A stretch of DNA of 64,000 bases from Chloroflexota bacterium (GTDB lineage: Bacteria > Chloroflexota > Anaerolineae > Anaerolineales > UBA4823). The notes under the pieces are model-generated. The model was not told the DNA's origin and did no database searches. It saw only the letters and a program-made list of their open reading frames with translations. Below are positions 24,867 through 33,676 of this stretch, one piece after another. The DNA lies in NCBI GenBank assembly GCA_012516075.1, contig JAAYXE010000048.1, positions 1-64,000 of the forward strand. Direction: 5' to 3'. Position numbers and translations under genes: made by a program. How positions within the stretch are numbered: position 1 is the first letter of the stretch; every line of letters begins with the position of its first letter.

Positions 24867-26024
24867 TTATTTCGGGTCGTGTACGTAAACTCTGGGTACG
24901 CGCGTGTTGATATTGGTCAGTATTTCGTACGGGATCGTGTCGGCCCAGCAGGCCAGGTCTTCACAGGTGATGGAAACGTCCCCATCCTCGCCGATCAAGA
25001 TCACTTCATCGTTATTGTAAGCCGAATCCCATTCGATATTGACCATGATCTGGTCCATCGCGATGCGGCCCACCACGGGGTAGCGTTTTCCGTGCAGGAT
25101 GACCTCAGCTTTCCCAGACATGCAGCGGAAGTAACCATCACCGTATCCGACCGGCACAGTGACCACGCGCACCATATGATCGCTCTGCCAGGTCGACCCG
25201 TAGCCGACCGGGTGACCGGGTTTGACCACTTTGAAGAAAACCACGTGCGATTTCCAGCTCAACGCCGGGCGCACCTGGATGCTGCGCGCAACTTCCGGAG
25301 AAGGATAGACGCCGTACAGCAGGATTCCCGCGCGGACCATGTCCAGGTAGCTTTCTGGATACTGCAGAATTGCAGCCGAATTGGCAATATGGCGCAGCGG
25401 GGTAGGAAGGCTGCGGCGTTCATAGAAGCTCAGCACTTCCATGAAGCGCTCAAGCTGCAGGCGCGTGTAGCTGGGGTCGTCCGTGTCGGCGTTCGCAAAG
25501 TGCGAGAAAATCCCTTCCACCTGGATGTGCTTCTGGCGCAGGCTGGCCTCGAGCAGGGTCTCCGCGCTGTAGTAATGCACGCCGATGCGCTCCATCCCGG
25601 TATCGATTTTCAGGTGCACGCGGGCGGTGACGCCCATCTGGCGGGCTGCTTCCTCGATGTGCTCCAGCTTTTCTACGGATGAGGCGGTCAGGGTCAGGTC
25701 GTATTTGAGGAAGAGCGGAATTTGGTTGCCGAGAATGCCTCCAAGCACCAGGACCGGTGCTGTGATTCCCTGCTCGCGCAGCAGAATCCCCTCCTCCAGC
25801 ACAGCCACGCCCAGATAATCCACACCGAGTGCGCATATATGCCGGGCGACCTCCACCAGGCCGTGCCCGTAAGCGTTGGCCTTGAGGATGGCCATAACAC
25901 GCGCCGGAGCAACCTTCTGCTGGATAGCGCGATAATTTTCTGTCAGACGGTCGAGGTTAACCTCGACCAGGGTGGGGCGAACCACACCGTTGGTGGTGAT
26001 TGTAGGCTGGTTGATTAGCTGCAT
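24867..26024 (-). CDS. alr: Alanine racemase
   Basis: Interconverts L- and D-alanine for peptidoglycan. 385 residues. The PLP lysine is Lys48 in AILKANAYGHG, and the second active-site tyrosine region PVGYGSTW and the GRIAMDQIMVNI motif are present. The ATG at 26024 has no clear ribosome binding site. A TACAAT lies six bases before it on the minus strand, so a leaderless mRNA is possible; the first ~17 residues are not conserved-looking, and a slightly later start cannot be excluded. Confidence 0.94.
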   Translation of the reverse strand: MQLINQPTITTNGVVRPTLVEVNLDRLTENYRAIQQKVAPARVMAILKANAYGHGLVEVARHICALGVDYLGVAVLEEGILLREQGITAPVLVLGGILGNQIPLFLKYDLTLTASSVEKLEHIEEAARQMGVTARVHLKIDTGMERIGVHYYSAETLLEASLRQKHIQVEGIFSHFANADTDDPSYTRLQLERFMEVLSFYERRSLPTPLRHIANSAAILQYPESYLDMVRAGILLYGVYPSPEVARSIQVRPALSWKSHVVFFKVVKPGHPVGYGSTWQSDHMVRVVTVPVGYGDGYFRCMSGKAEVILHGKRYPVVGRIAMDQIMVNIEWDSAYNNDEVILIGEDGDVSITCEDLACWADTIPYEILTNINTRVPRVYVHDPK

Positions 26025-26044
26025 GGGTGTATTGTAATACCGCT

Positions 26045-26071
26045 GCGAGGGTGGGGAGCCCCCACCCTCGC
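26045..26071 (-). terminator. 12-bp perfect hairpin between ileS and alr
   Basis: GCGAGGGTGGGG and CCCCACCCTCGC pair over 12 bp with a 3-nt loop, 16 bases after the ileS stop. There is no U-tract, but its strength and place make it a likely transcript end for the ileS pair. Confidence 0.6.
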
Positions 26072-26086
26072 TGTCACCTTTAAGGT

Positions 26087-29000
26087 TTACATTGCTTTTT
26101 CGATGCCAACCGTCACTTCTTCGCCGTCAAAACTGGCGGTCACCTGGGCTGCCTCCGGCGGCGGAGCAGCTTCGATCAGCTCCAGGGTCAGGGTTTCTCC
26201 CATGATGTACTCCCGGTGCGCCTGAATCGCTTCTTTCAGGCCGGGAGTGGCCGTGACATACAGGCGGATGCGGTCGGCGATTTCGAAGTCGGCCTGTTTG
26301 CGCAGGTCCTGTACGCGGCGTACAAATTCGCGCGCCAGGCCTTCGTTAATCAGGTCGGACGTGAGCTCGGTCTGCAGGGCAGCCAGGTATGGGCCTTCTG
26401 AAGCGATGACCAGACCGCTCTTCGCCTCCGCCCGCACCTCGACTTCGTCCGGATGGATTTGAAGCACCTGACCATCCACGGTGATCTCAACCGGACTGCC
26501 TTCCAGAAGCCGGCGGGCGGCCTGCTCGGCGTCCAGCGCCAGGATGGCCTTGCTGACCTGCGGGAAAAGCGCTTTGTACTTCTGACCAAGCTGCTTCGGG
26601 AGCGGCTTGAGCGAGTACGAGACCGCCTCGCCGGTAGAACCCAGAGTGCAGATTTCCTTGACGTTCAGCTCATCCTTGAGCAGGTCGGCGTACTGTTCCA
26701 GGGCGCGCACTTCATCCGGGTTGGATACAGAGTAGGAAATCCTCGCCAGGGGCTGGCGAACTTTGATCGCCGCCTGGTTCCGTGCAGCATGGCCCAGGGA
26801 GGCCAGGCGCATCACGAGCTGCATATCTGCGTTCAGGGTTTCGAAGATCTTCTGCGTGTCGTAGACCGGCCAATCGGCCAGGTGCACGGATTCGGGCGCC
26901 TGTGGGTCTATTGAGCGTACCAGGTTCTGGTACATTTCCTCCGCCATAAAAGGCATGGTGGGGCCAAGCAGCTTGCTCAGCGTGACCAGCGTTTCATACA
27001 GGGCAGCATAAGCGGCCTGCTTGTCGGCGTCCGATTCGCTCTTCCAGAAGCGGCGCCGGGAGCGGCGCAGGTACCAGCGCGAGAGGTCATCGACGAAGTT
27101 CTGAATCGGGCGGGTTGCACCGGTGACATCGTAATTTTCCAGCGCGTTGGTTACGGTCCGCACCAGGGCATGCAGTTCAGAGAGCAGCCAGCGGTCCAGG
27201 TCGCTGTACTGGTAGGCGCTGCGGTCTTCCTGCGGCGTCCATTTATCCAGGTTGGCATAGGTGACGAAGAACGAATACACGTTCCACAGGGTCAGGGTGA
27301 AGTTTTTAACCACTTCTCCCACCAGGTCCACGGAGAAGCGGCGCTCCTGGCCGGCGGGGCTGGCCGTGTACAGGTACCAGCGGAAGGCGTCGGCGCCGTG
27401 GGTGTTGAGCACATCCCAGGGATCGACAACGTTCCCGCGCGACTTGGACATCTTCTGTCCTTCGGCATCCAGGATCAACCCCAGGCAGATGACGTTCTTG
27501 AAGGCAATCTGGTCGAAGAGCATGGTGCTGATGGCGTGCAGCGAGTAGAACCAGCCGCGCGTCTGATCCACAGCCTCGCTGATGAAGTCAGCCGGGAACT
27601 GCTGCTTGAAGGTCTCCTGGTTTTCAAAGGGATAGTGCCACTGGGCGACCGGCATCGACCCGGAGTCGAACCACACATCGATCAATTCGGGGACGCGCTG
27701 CATCTCGCCCTGGCATTCGGGGCAGGGGAAGGTGACTTCGTCCACAAAGGGGCGGTGCAGGTCGAGATTGCTCAAATCACGTCCGGAATACTCTGAGAGT
27801 TCGAGACGCGAGCCTACGCAGATCTGGTGGTGGCATTCCTGACACTCCCAGACCGGCAGCGGGGTGCCCCAATAGCGTTCGCGCCCCAGGGCCCAGTCGA
27901 TGTTGTTCTCCAGCCAGTTGCCGAATCGCCCGTGTTTAATGTGCTCCGGATACCAGTTGATCTGTTCGTTGAGAGCCACCAGTCGGTCGCGGAACTGGCT
28001 GGTGCGGATGTACCAGGTGCCGCGAGCGTAGTACAGCAGGGGGGTGTCGCAGCGCCAGCAGAAGGGGTAGGTGTGGGTGATGGTTCCGGCTCGGAAAAGC
28101 AGGCCGCGTCGTTCCAGATCCTGGATGATCAGCGGGTCGGCGTCTTTCACAAACTGACCACTCCACGGCCGCACTTCCGGGATAAACGTGCCGTCATCGG
28201 TTACGGTCATCAGCACGGGCAGATCGTACTCCAGGGCGGCCTGCATATCCTCGGCACCGAATGCCGGGGCGGTGTGCACCAGACCACTGCCGTCCTCGGT
28301 GGTGACGTAGTCCTCCATGACCACATAATAGGCCGGTTTTTCGGGCGGGACGAAGGTGAACAACGGGTGGTAGCGTTTGCCCTGCAGCTTTTTACCTTTG
28401 TAGGATTCGACAACTTTCACCGTTCCGCTCTGTACGGCCTCTTCTCCGAAGACTTTTTCGAGCAGCGGACGTGCCAGGATCAGGCGTTCGGTGCCGCCCT
28501 CGGGCAGCGGCGCCTCTACGGTGACATATTCGACATCGGGGTGCGCTGCGACAGCCACATTCCCCGGTAGGGTCCAGGGAGTGGTCGTCCAGACCAGCAG
28601 AGAAGTGCCCGGCTGGTCCACCAGCGGCATGCGCACGAAGACCGAGGGATCCACGGCTTCGCGGTAGCCCAGCGAAACTTCGTGGTCGGAAAGGGGGGTG
28701 CCGCAGCGGGGACAGTACGGGACCACCTTATAACCCTGGTAAATCAGGTCTTTATCCCATAAGGATTTCAGAATCCACCAGACCGATTCGATGTAGTCAT
28801 TCGTATAGGTGATGTAGGCATCATCCAGATTGACCCAGAACCCCAGGCGGTCGGTGAACTTCTCCCACTCCTGAATATACTCAAAGGCGGACTGGCGGCA
28901 GAGCTCGTTGAATTGGGCGATCCCATAGGCTTCGATCTGGCTCTTGTTCGTGAAGCCGAGCTTCTTTTCCACCCCGATTTCAACGGGCAGCCCGGGGGTA

Positions 29001-29257
29001 TCCCAGCCGCCGCGGCGCACGACGTGATGGCCGCGCATCACTTTGAAACGTGGGAAGACATCTTTGAAGGCGCGCGCCAGTGCGTGGTGCACACCGGGGC
29101 GGCCATTGGCCGTCGGCGGGCCTTCATAAAAAACATACTCCGGTCGTCCTTTGCGCTGGGAATCGGTCTTTTCAAAAATGCGGTGAATCTTCCAGAAGCG
29201 CAGGACGTTCTCTTCCAGCAAGATGGTGTTGAGTTTTGGAGAAACTGGCTTGAACAA
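26087..29257 (-). CDS. ileS: Isoleucyl-tRNA synthetase, eukaryote-like type 2
   Basis: Charges tRNA-Ile. 1056 residues, closer to the eukaryote-like IleRS2 length than to the ~930-residue bacterial type. The HIGH motif is swapped to Gly55-Val-His-His58 (NGRPGVHHAL). KMSKS is intact at 602-606. The CP1 editing domain carries TTTPWTLPGN and the GSGLVHTAPAFGAED segment with its aspartate, so post-transfer editing should work. Cysteine pairs (CPRCGTP, CWRCDTP, CQECHHQ) suggest zinc binding. It starts with TTG behind GGAGTAGAAG. It is probably read through from the T-box-controlled gene upstream, as its own 115-base leader has no T-box. Confidence 0.93.
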   Translation of the reverse strand: MFKPVSPKLNTILLEENVLRFWKIHRIFEKTDSQRKGRPEYVFYEGPPTANGRPGVHHALARAFKDVFPRFKVMRGHHVVRRGGWDTPGLPVEIGVEKKLGFTNKSQIEAYGIAQFNELCRQSAFEYIQEWEKFTDRLGFWVNLDDAYITYTNDYIESVWWILKSLWDKDLIYQGYKVVPYCPRCGTPLSDHEVSLGYREAVDPSVFVRMPLVDQPGTSLLVWTTTPWTLPGNVAVAAHPDVEYVTVEAPLPEGGTERLILARPLLEKVFGEEAVQSGTVKVVESYKGKKLQGKRYHPLFTFVPPEKPAYYVVMEDYVTTEDGSGLVHTAPAFGAEDMQAALEYDLPVLMTVTDDGTFIPEVRPWSGQFVKDADPLIIQDLERRGLLFRAGTITHTYPFCWRCDTPLLYYARGTWYIRTSQFRDRLVALNEQINWYPEHIKHGRFGNWLENNIDWALGRERYWGTPLPVWECQECHHQICVGSRLELSEYSGRDLSNLDLHRPFVDEVTFPCPECQGEMQRVPELIDVWFDSGSMPVAQWHYPFENQETFKQQFPADFISEAVDQTRGWFYSLHAISTMLFDQIAFKNVICLGLILDAEGQKMSKSRGNVVDPWDVLNTHGADAFRWYLYTASPAGQERRFSVDLVGEVVKNFTLTLWNVYSFFVTYANLDKWTPQEDRSAYQYSDLDRWLLSELHALVRTVTNALENYDVTGATRPIQNFVDDLSRWYLRRSRRRFWKSESDADKQAAYAALYETLVTLSKLLGPTMPFMAEEMYQNLVRSIDPQAPESVHLADWPVYDTQKIFETLNADMQLVMRLASLGHAARNQAAIKVRQPLARISYSVSNPDEVRALEQYADLLKDELNVKEICTLGSTGEAVSYSLKPLPKQLGQKYKALFPQVSKAILALDAEQAARRLLEGSPVEITVDGQVLQIHPDEVEVRAEAKSGLVIASEGPYLAALQTELTSDLINEGLAREFVRRVQDLRKQADFEIADRIRLYVTATPGLKEAIQAHREYIMGETLTLELIEAAPPPEAAQVTASFDGEEVTVGIEKAM

Positions 29258-29363
29258 CTTCTACTCCTGATCCAATGGATATCGATCGAAACAGCTTCCC
29301 AGGGGAAGCAGAATTTACGTCATGTCATACGGACGGCGGCGGTGTGGAAAACCCCTTAAGTAT

Positions 29364-29382
29364 AGCCGGTTTTTAACCGGCT
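29364..29382 (-). other. 8-bp stem-loop over the stop codon of the upstream IleRS-like gene
   Basis: AGCCGGTT and AACCGGCT pair with a 3-nt loop and include the stop codon. No U-tract follows in either direction. It may be an intercistronic processing or stability element between the two synthetase genes. Confidence 0.4.
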
Positions 29383-32300
29383 GCAGGTGGGTTCTTTCCC
29401 GCTCGCCGCACGCCCACAAGCACCTGCTCGCCTTCCAGGCGCAGCTTTTCCACGCTGGCATCCTGCGGCGGCGGCGAGGCGACCAGATGGGTGGAGAGTG
29501 TTTCCGTGCAGATATAATCTGCCCATTCCTTGAATACGCTTTCCAATCTCTGCGCATCCTGGACCCCATCTTTTTGCTGCCGGGTTTCAAACTGGTAATA
29601 GGTCTCGATGCGCTCTTCGATCTGGAAGCCGGCTTCTTTTCGCAGCGCCTGAATCCGGCGCACCAGCTCGCGTGCCAGGCCCTCGCGGCGCAGTTCCTCG
29701 GTCAGGACGGTGTCCACGGCGAGCGTCAGACCGCCTGCACTGGCTACCGCCAGGCCCGGGGAAGGTTGAGTGTGCACCTGAACTTCCCCGGGTGTAAGCT
29801 GCACGCGTTCGCCGTCGACCATTAATTCCACCGGCTCTCCTGCGTTCAGGCGGGAAGCCAGGCTGGCTGCATCTGCGGCCTGCAGCGCGGCGCGCACCTG
29901 CGGGAAGCGGGCGCCAAAACGCGGCCCCAGCAGTTTATTGTCGGGCAGGAGCTGGTAGGTTACGAGTGTGCCGGGATCCTCCACCAGCTCGAAGCGCTTG
30001 ACATTCAGCTCATCCTTGATGATTTCCACGAGGTCCGCGTTGAGCGAGCGGCGGCCTGCATCGTAGGCCAGCGCCCTGGCCAGCGGCTGGCGCACCTTTA
30101 ACCCCGCGCTGCTGCGCGCGCTCAGACCCAGGCTGGCCGCCTGGCGCGCCAGATCCATCTGCTCCAGCAGGTCTTTGTCCACAGCCGACAGGTCTGCTTC
30201 CGGCCAGCGGGTGTGGTGGATGCTTTCGAAGGCCTGCGGGAAGGCGCTGCGCACCAGATTCTGGTAGATTGCCTCGGTCACAAAAGGTGTGACCGGCGCC
30301 AGCAGGCGTGCCAGTTTAACCAGCACATGGTACAGGGTGGCGTATGCCTCCTGCTTGTCTGCATCCTGCTCGCTCTTCCAGAACCGCCGGCGGCTGCGGC
30401 GTACATACCAGTTGGTCAGATCATCGATTAACTGGCTGACCGCCAGCGAGGCCAGATAGAATTCAGAGGCTTCCATCCTGTCGGTCAGGACGGCGTTGAC
30501 CTCGTTCAGCCGGCTCAGGATCCAGCGGGCGAGCACGTGCTCGCTGCCGGGGGTTGGACCTTCCGGGGTGTGGGGATCAAAAGCATGCGACGGGGTCCAG
30601 CCATCCAGGTTGGCGTAGGTCACGAAAAAGCTGTACACGTTCCACAGCGGGATCAGGAACTGCCGCCGGGCTTCGTCGCCGCGCCCGTAGCCGAACAGCA
30701 GGTCGTTTTCGGGCTTCTGACTGAAGTACAGCCAGCGCATCACGTCCACACCCATCCGGTCTGCAGCTTCATTAAACTCGATGGCATTGCCCCAGCTTTT
30801 ATGCATGGGGCGCCCATCCTCAGCCACCAGGGTGGCGTAACCCAGATTCTGCAGGAAAGGTGGGCTCTGGTCGAGCACCGTGGCCATCGCCAGCAGGCTG
30901 TAGAACCAGTTGCGGAACTGGCCGGGGAAGGATTCGGTGATCCACTGCGCCGGATACCAGGTGCGCCAGTAATCCGGGTCGCTGCGGTAGCGCAGCGTGC
31001 TGAAGGGGACGATCCCGGCATCCAGCCAGGGATTGCCGACATCGGGGATGCGGCTCATCCGGCCGCCGCACTGTGGGCAGGCGAGCTTCACTGCGTCGAT
31101 GTGGGGACGATGGGGCGTATGCCCGGCAAACTGATCCCAGCCGCTGACGGCGCGCGCCTGCAGCTCTTCATCATCTCCAATCACGACAAAATGCTGGCAG
31201 CTTTCACACACCCAGATTGGCAGCGCCAGCCCCCAGTAGCGCTTCTTGCTGATCATCCAGTCGTGCATGTTGCGCAGCCAATCCATCTCGCGCTCGTACC
31301 CGAAAGCGGGGATCCAGCGGATCTTGTCGACCACGTCCATGATCTGGTAGCGCAGGCTGGAGGCCTTCTCCTCCGCTGTAAGTTCGTGGCGCGGTTTATC
31401 GTAGACTTCGCCCATGCTGATAAACCATTCATCCACCAGGCGGAAAACCAGCTCCGTTTTGCAGCGCCAGCAGGTGGGGTAGCGGTGCCGGTAAGGGGCA
31501 ACTTTGTAAAGCAGCCCCTTTTGCTCCAGGGCGGAAAAGATCGGCCCGGCGACCTGTGAGACATGCTGGCCGGTCAGCCAGCCGAACCCCTCGGTGAAAT
31601 AGCCCTGGTCATCCAGCGGGGCGACCGGCGGCAGATGATATTCGCGGCCAAGCTGGAAGTCCTCAGCGCCGCAGCCCGGTGCGATGTGCACGATGCCGGT
31701 GCCTTCCGCCTCGCCGACGGCGTCCCACAGAATCACGCGGTGGGACTGCGCGGCGCTGTAAGGCAGATCGCGCTTCAGTTCTTTCAGGTGCGTGTACCCG
31801 CCGGGTTCCTGGGCTGCGGGCAGGTCATCGAAGGGCCCGGAGTAGGTCCAGCCCTCCATCGCTTCGCCTTTGAGCTCGCCAAGCACATGGTATTCGCCCT
31901 GCAGCATGTGCTGCGTGCCTTTTGATAAATAGAGCACCTCGTTACCCTGGCGCACCTTCAGGTAGACCAGTTCGGGTCCTACGGCGGCGGCGACGTTGCT
32001 GGTGAGCGTCCAGGGGGTGGTTGTCCACACCAGCAGCGCTTCCGGAAGGCCGGTCTGAGGGTCCCTGCGCGGTATAAACCCCGTTCCGCTGGGGTCGGGC
32101 TGGGTCAGGGGGAAGCGCAGGGTCACACTGTCGTGTGTCAGCTCGGCGTAGCCATCGGTGACGATTTCGTGCTGGCTGATGCCCGTTGCACAGCGCGGGC
32201 ACCAGGGCATGACGTCGGCGCCGCGGTATACCCAGCCGTTCTCCCAGCACTTTTTCAGGAACCTCCAGATCATGTAATTGTTCTCGTTGGAGAAGGTGAA

Positions 32301-32885
32301 GTAGCTGCCTCCCAGCTTTTCGGACCCCAGCTGCCCGACGATCTGCTCCACCGTGCCTGTCACCGGCCCGTGGGGCCCTTCGATCGTGACTTCCTGAGAA
32401 GGATCTTCTACCAGTTTGTCCGCCAGCCAGCGCAGCTGGTCGGGGTCGTTCCAGTCCATCCAGTATCCCAGCCGGATCGACTGCTCTGTCTGGACGGCTG
32501 CGTAGCGCAGTACGCGTGCCTTGCACAGCCGCACAAACGCTTCCAGTCCAAACGCCTCGATATCCTGTTTCGAGCGGAAGCCCTGATCTTTCTCCACCTC
32601 CACTTCGACCCACAGACCCTGGCAGTCGAAGCCGTTCTGGTAGCGCAGCTGATGACCGCGCATGGTCTGGAAGCGCTGCATCAGGTCTTTATACGTGCGG
32701 CCCCAGCCGTGATGCACGCCCATCGGGTTGTTAGCCGTGATCGGCCCGTCGATAAACGACCAGGGAGGGTCATCCTTATGGAGCTGGCAAAGCTTTTCGA
32801 AGGCGCGGCTCTCTTTCCAGAACTGCAGCAGTTCTCGCTCCTGTGCCGGAAAATCGACTTTATTCGAAACTTCTTTGAAAGCCAT
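29373..32885 (-). CDS. ileS: IleRS-like class I tRNA synthetase with altered HIGH and KMSKS motifs
   Basis: 1170 residues, longer than any usual IleRS. The HIGH motif reads Gly56-Val-His-His59 (NPMGVHHGWG). The KMSKS loop is replaced by Met694-His-Lys-Ser-Trp698 (GRPMHKSWGN), keeping one lysine. A CP1 editing region is present (TTTPWTLTSN; GTGIVHIAPGCGAED), as are Cys-rich zinc sites (CPRCATG, CWRCKTE, CPQCGG). An isoleucine-type T-box directly upstream supports an isoleucine-related role. It could be a second IleRS, a back-up with altered kinetics, or a paralogue with a new substrate. AGGAGAGAGA precedes the ATG. Confidence 0.85.
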   Translation of the reverse strand: MAFKEVSNKVDFPAQERELLQFWKESRAFEKLCQLHKDDPPWSFIDGPITANNPMGVHHGWGRTYKDLMQRFQTMRGHQLRYQNGFDCQGLWVEVEVEKDQGFRSKQDIEAFGLEAFVRLCKARVLRYAAVQTEQSIRLGYWMDWNDPDQLRWLADKLVEDPSQEVTIEGPHGPVTGTVEQIVGQLGSEKLGGSYFTFSNENNYMIWRFLKKCWENGWVYRGADVMPWCPRCATGISQHEIVTDGYAELTHDSVTLRFPLTQPDPSGTGFIPRRDPQTGLPEALLVWTTTPWTLTSNVAAAVGPELVYLKVRQGNEVLYLSKGTQHMLQGEYHVLGELKGEAMEGWTYSGPFDDLPAAQEPGGYTHLKELKRDLPYSAAQSHRVILWDAVGEAEGTGIVHIAPGCGAEDFQLGREYHLPPVAPLDDQGYFTEGFGWLTGQHVSQVAGPIFSALEQKGLLYKVAPYRHRYPTCWRCKTELVFRLVDEWFISMGEVYDKPRHELTAEEKASSLRYQIMDVVDKIRWIPAFGYEREMDWLRNMHDWMISKKRYWGLALPIWVCESCQHFVVIGDDEELQARAVSGWDQFAGHTPHRPHIDAVKLACPQCGGRMSRIPDVGNPWLDAGIVPFSTLRYRSDPDYWRTWYPAQWITESFPGQFRNWFYSLLAMATVLDQSPPFLQNLGYATLVAEDGRPMHKSWGNAIEFNEAADRMGVDVMRWLYFSQKPENDLLFGYGRGDEARRQFLIPLWNVYSFFVTYANLDGWTPSHAFDPHTPEGPTPGSEHVLARWILSRLNEVNAVLTDRMEASEFYLASLAVSQLIDDLTNWYVRRSRRRFWKSEQDADKQEAYATLYHVLVKLARLLAPVTPFVTEAIYQNLVRSAFPQAFESIHHTRWPEADLSAVDKDLLEQMDLARQAASLGLSARSSAGLKVRQPLARALAYDAGRRSLNADLVEIIKDELNVKRFELVEDPGTLVTYQLLPDNKLLGPRFGARFPQVRAALQAADAASLASRLNAGEPVELMVDGERVQLTPGEVQVHTQPSPGLAVASAGGLTLAVDTVLTEELRREGLARELVRRIQALRKEAGFQIEERIETYYQFETRQQKDGVQDAQRLESVFKEWADYICTETLSTHLVASPPPQDASVEKLRLEGEQVLVGVRRAGKNPPAAG

Positions 32886-32905
32886 TCTCTCTCCTCTGGC
32901 GGTTA

Positions 32906-33220
32906 TAAAAATAAAAACTCCCGTCCCAGTTCAGGGACGAGAGCGTTTCATCTCCCGCGGTACCACCCCGGTTCCCGCTGCTGCGGGCGCCTCAGTCGAA
33001 AGCGCACAGGCGTCATAGCCCTGTGGACTCTCGCGTCCTGTGTAACGGGGGACGACTCCGGCTCGTCTACTGACCAGCGGCGGGTGCTGGCGTTCAATCC
33101 GCGGCTCCGGAAGGATTTTCAGCCTGGTGAACAGCCCCGGCTTTCACCACTCCCGGGGTCGCTGGCAGTTCAGCACAGGCTTACTCGTTTCCATCAACGC
33201 CTTTGTTTTATAAAAAAGCT
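32906..33220 (-). promoter_or_regulatory. T-box riboswitch leader (isoleucine type)
   Basis: On the minus strand the hallmark T-box sequence GGGGTGGTACCGCGGG lies at 32954-32969. It is followed by a terminator hairpin (CTCTCGTCCC / GGGACGGGAG, 32918-32943) and a T-rich run. TGGT would pair with the ACCA end of tRNA, matching discriminator A, as in tRNA-Ile. Upstream is a long stem-I region with AGTGGTGAAAGC. The candidate specifier is ATC (33114-33116) in the context GAAAATCCTTCC, an isoleucine codon in the usual 3'-side position. Uncharged tRNA-Ile would stabilise the antiterminator and let the synthetase genes be transcribed. Confidence 0.92.
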
Positions 33221-33226
33221 TGTGAG

Positions 33227-33255
33227 ATTATGCCACAAATTGATGAAATGGTCAA
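33227..33255 (-). promoter_or_regulatory. Sigma-70-type promoter for the T-box / ileS transcript
   Basis: On the minus strand TTGACC (33255-33250) and CATAAT (33232-33227) are separated by exactly 17 bases. The predicted start falls at about 33220, just before the first stem of the T-box leader. Confidence 0.8.
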
Positions 33256-33676
33256 ATTTGGGCCGGGTGTTGTACCGGGACCGGGCAGCCTCACAAAGGA
33301 AGTTTTTAATCCGGGTAACAGGTGCTGTCTGGTGATGCCGTCCCCTGGGTATTAGGGGCACGGAGCGAAGATGGCAGCAGTATAACAACCTTTACAGTCA
33401 TACGAGGAAAGGAAACCAGCTCTCCTCGCCAACGCCGTACCTTACAGCAAATTATATTGGACGAATAAATGTGAAGGCACGACAAATTGCGATAAAATAG
33501 ATAACCTGCTCTTGAAGGCTGCAGGCAGCGGACACAGGAGGGCTTGGGTTTATCAAAAGGAATTGCACAGGCGTAACAAATTCCATGTAAACCCGTTCTA
33601 CCAATCAGTACACGGGTGATCCCGGGCACTGCTGCATTTCTCCTTCAACATCCGCCTGAGTCTGCTGTACTGGACC
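33256..33676. other. Gene-free stretch upstream of the histidine kinase gene
   Basis: About 420 bases with no supported gene. It is A/T-rich in the middle (33440-33500), with -10-like TATATT and TAAAAT words but no convincing -35. A 6-bp inverted repeat (CGAGGA / TCCTCG, about 33402-33427) is present. It presumably carries the histidine kinase promoter. Confidence 0.5.

Noticed and set aside
26453-32613. Several long + and - strand frames inside the two ileS genes (for example 30537-31559 +)
   Set aside because: They are antisense or frame-shifted shadows of firmly identified synthetase genes.
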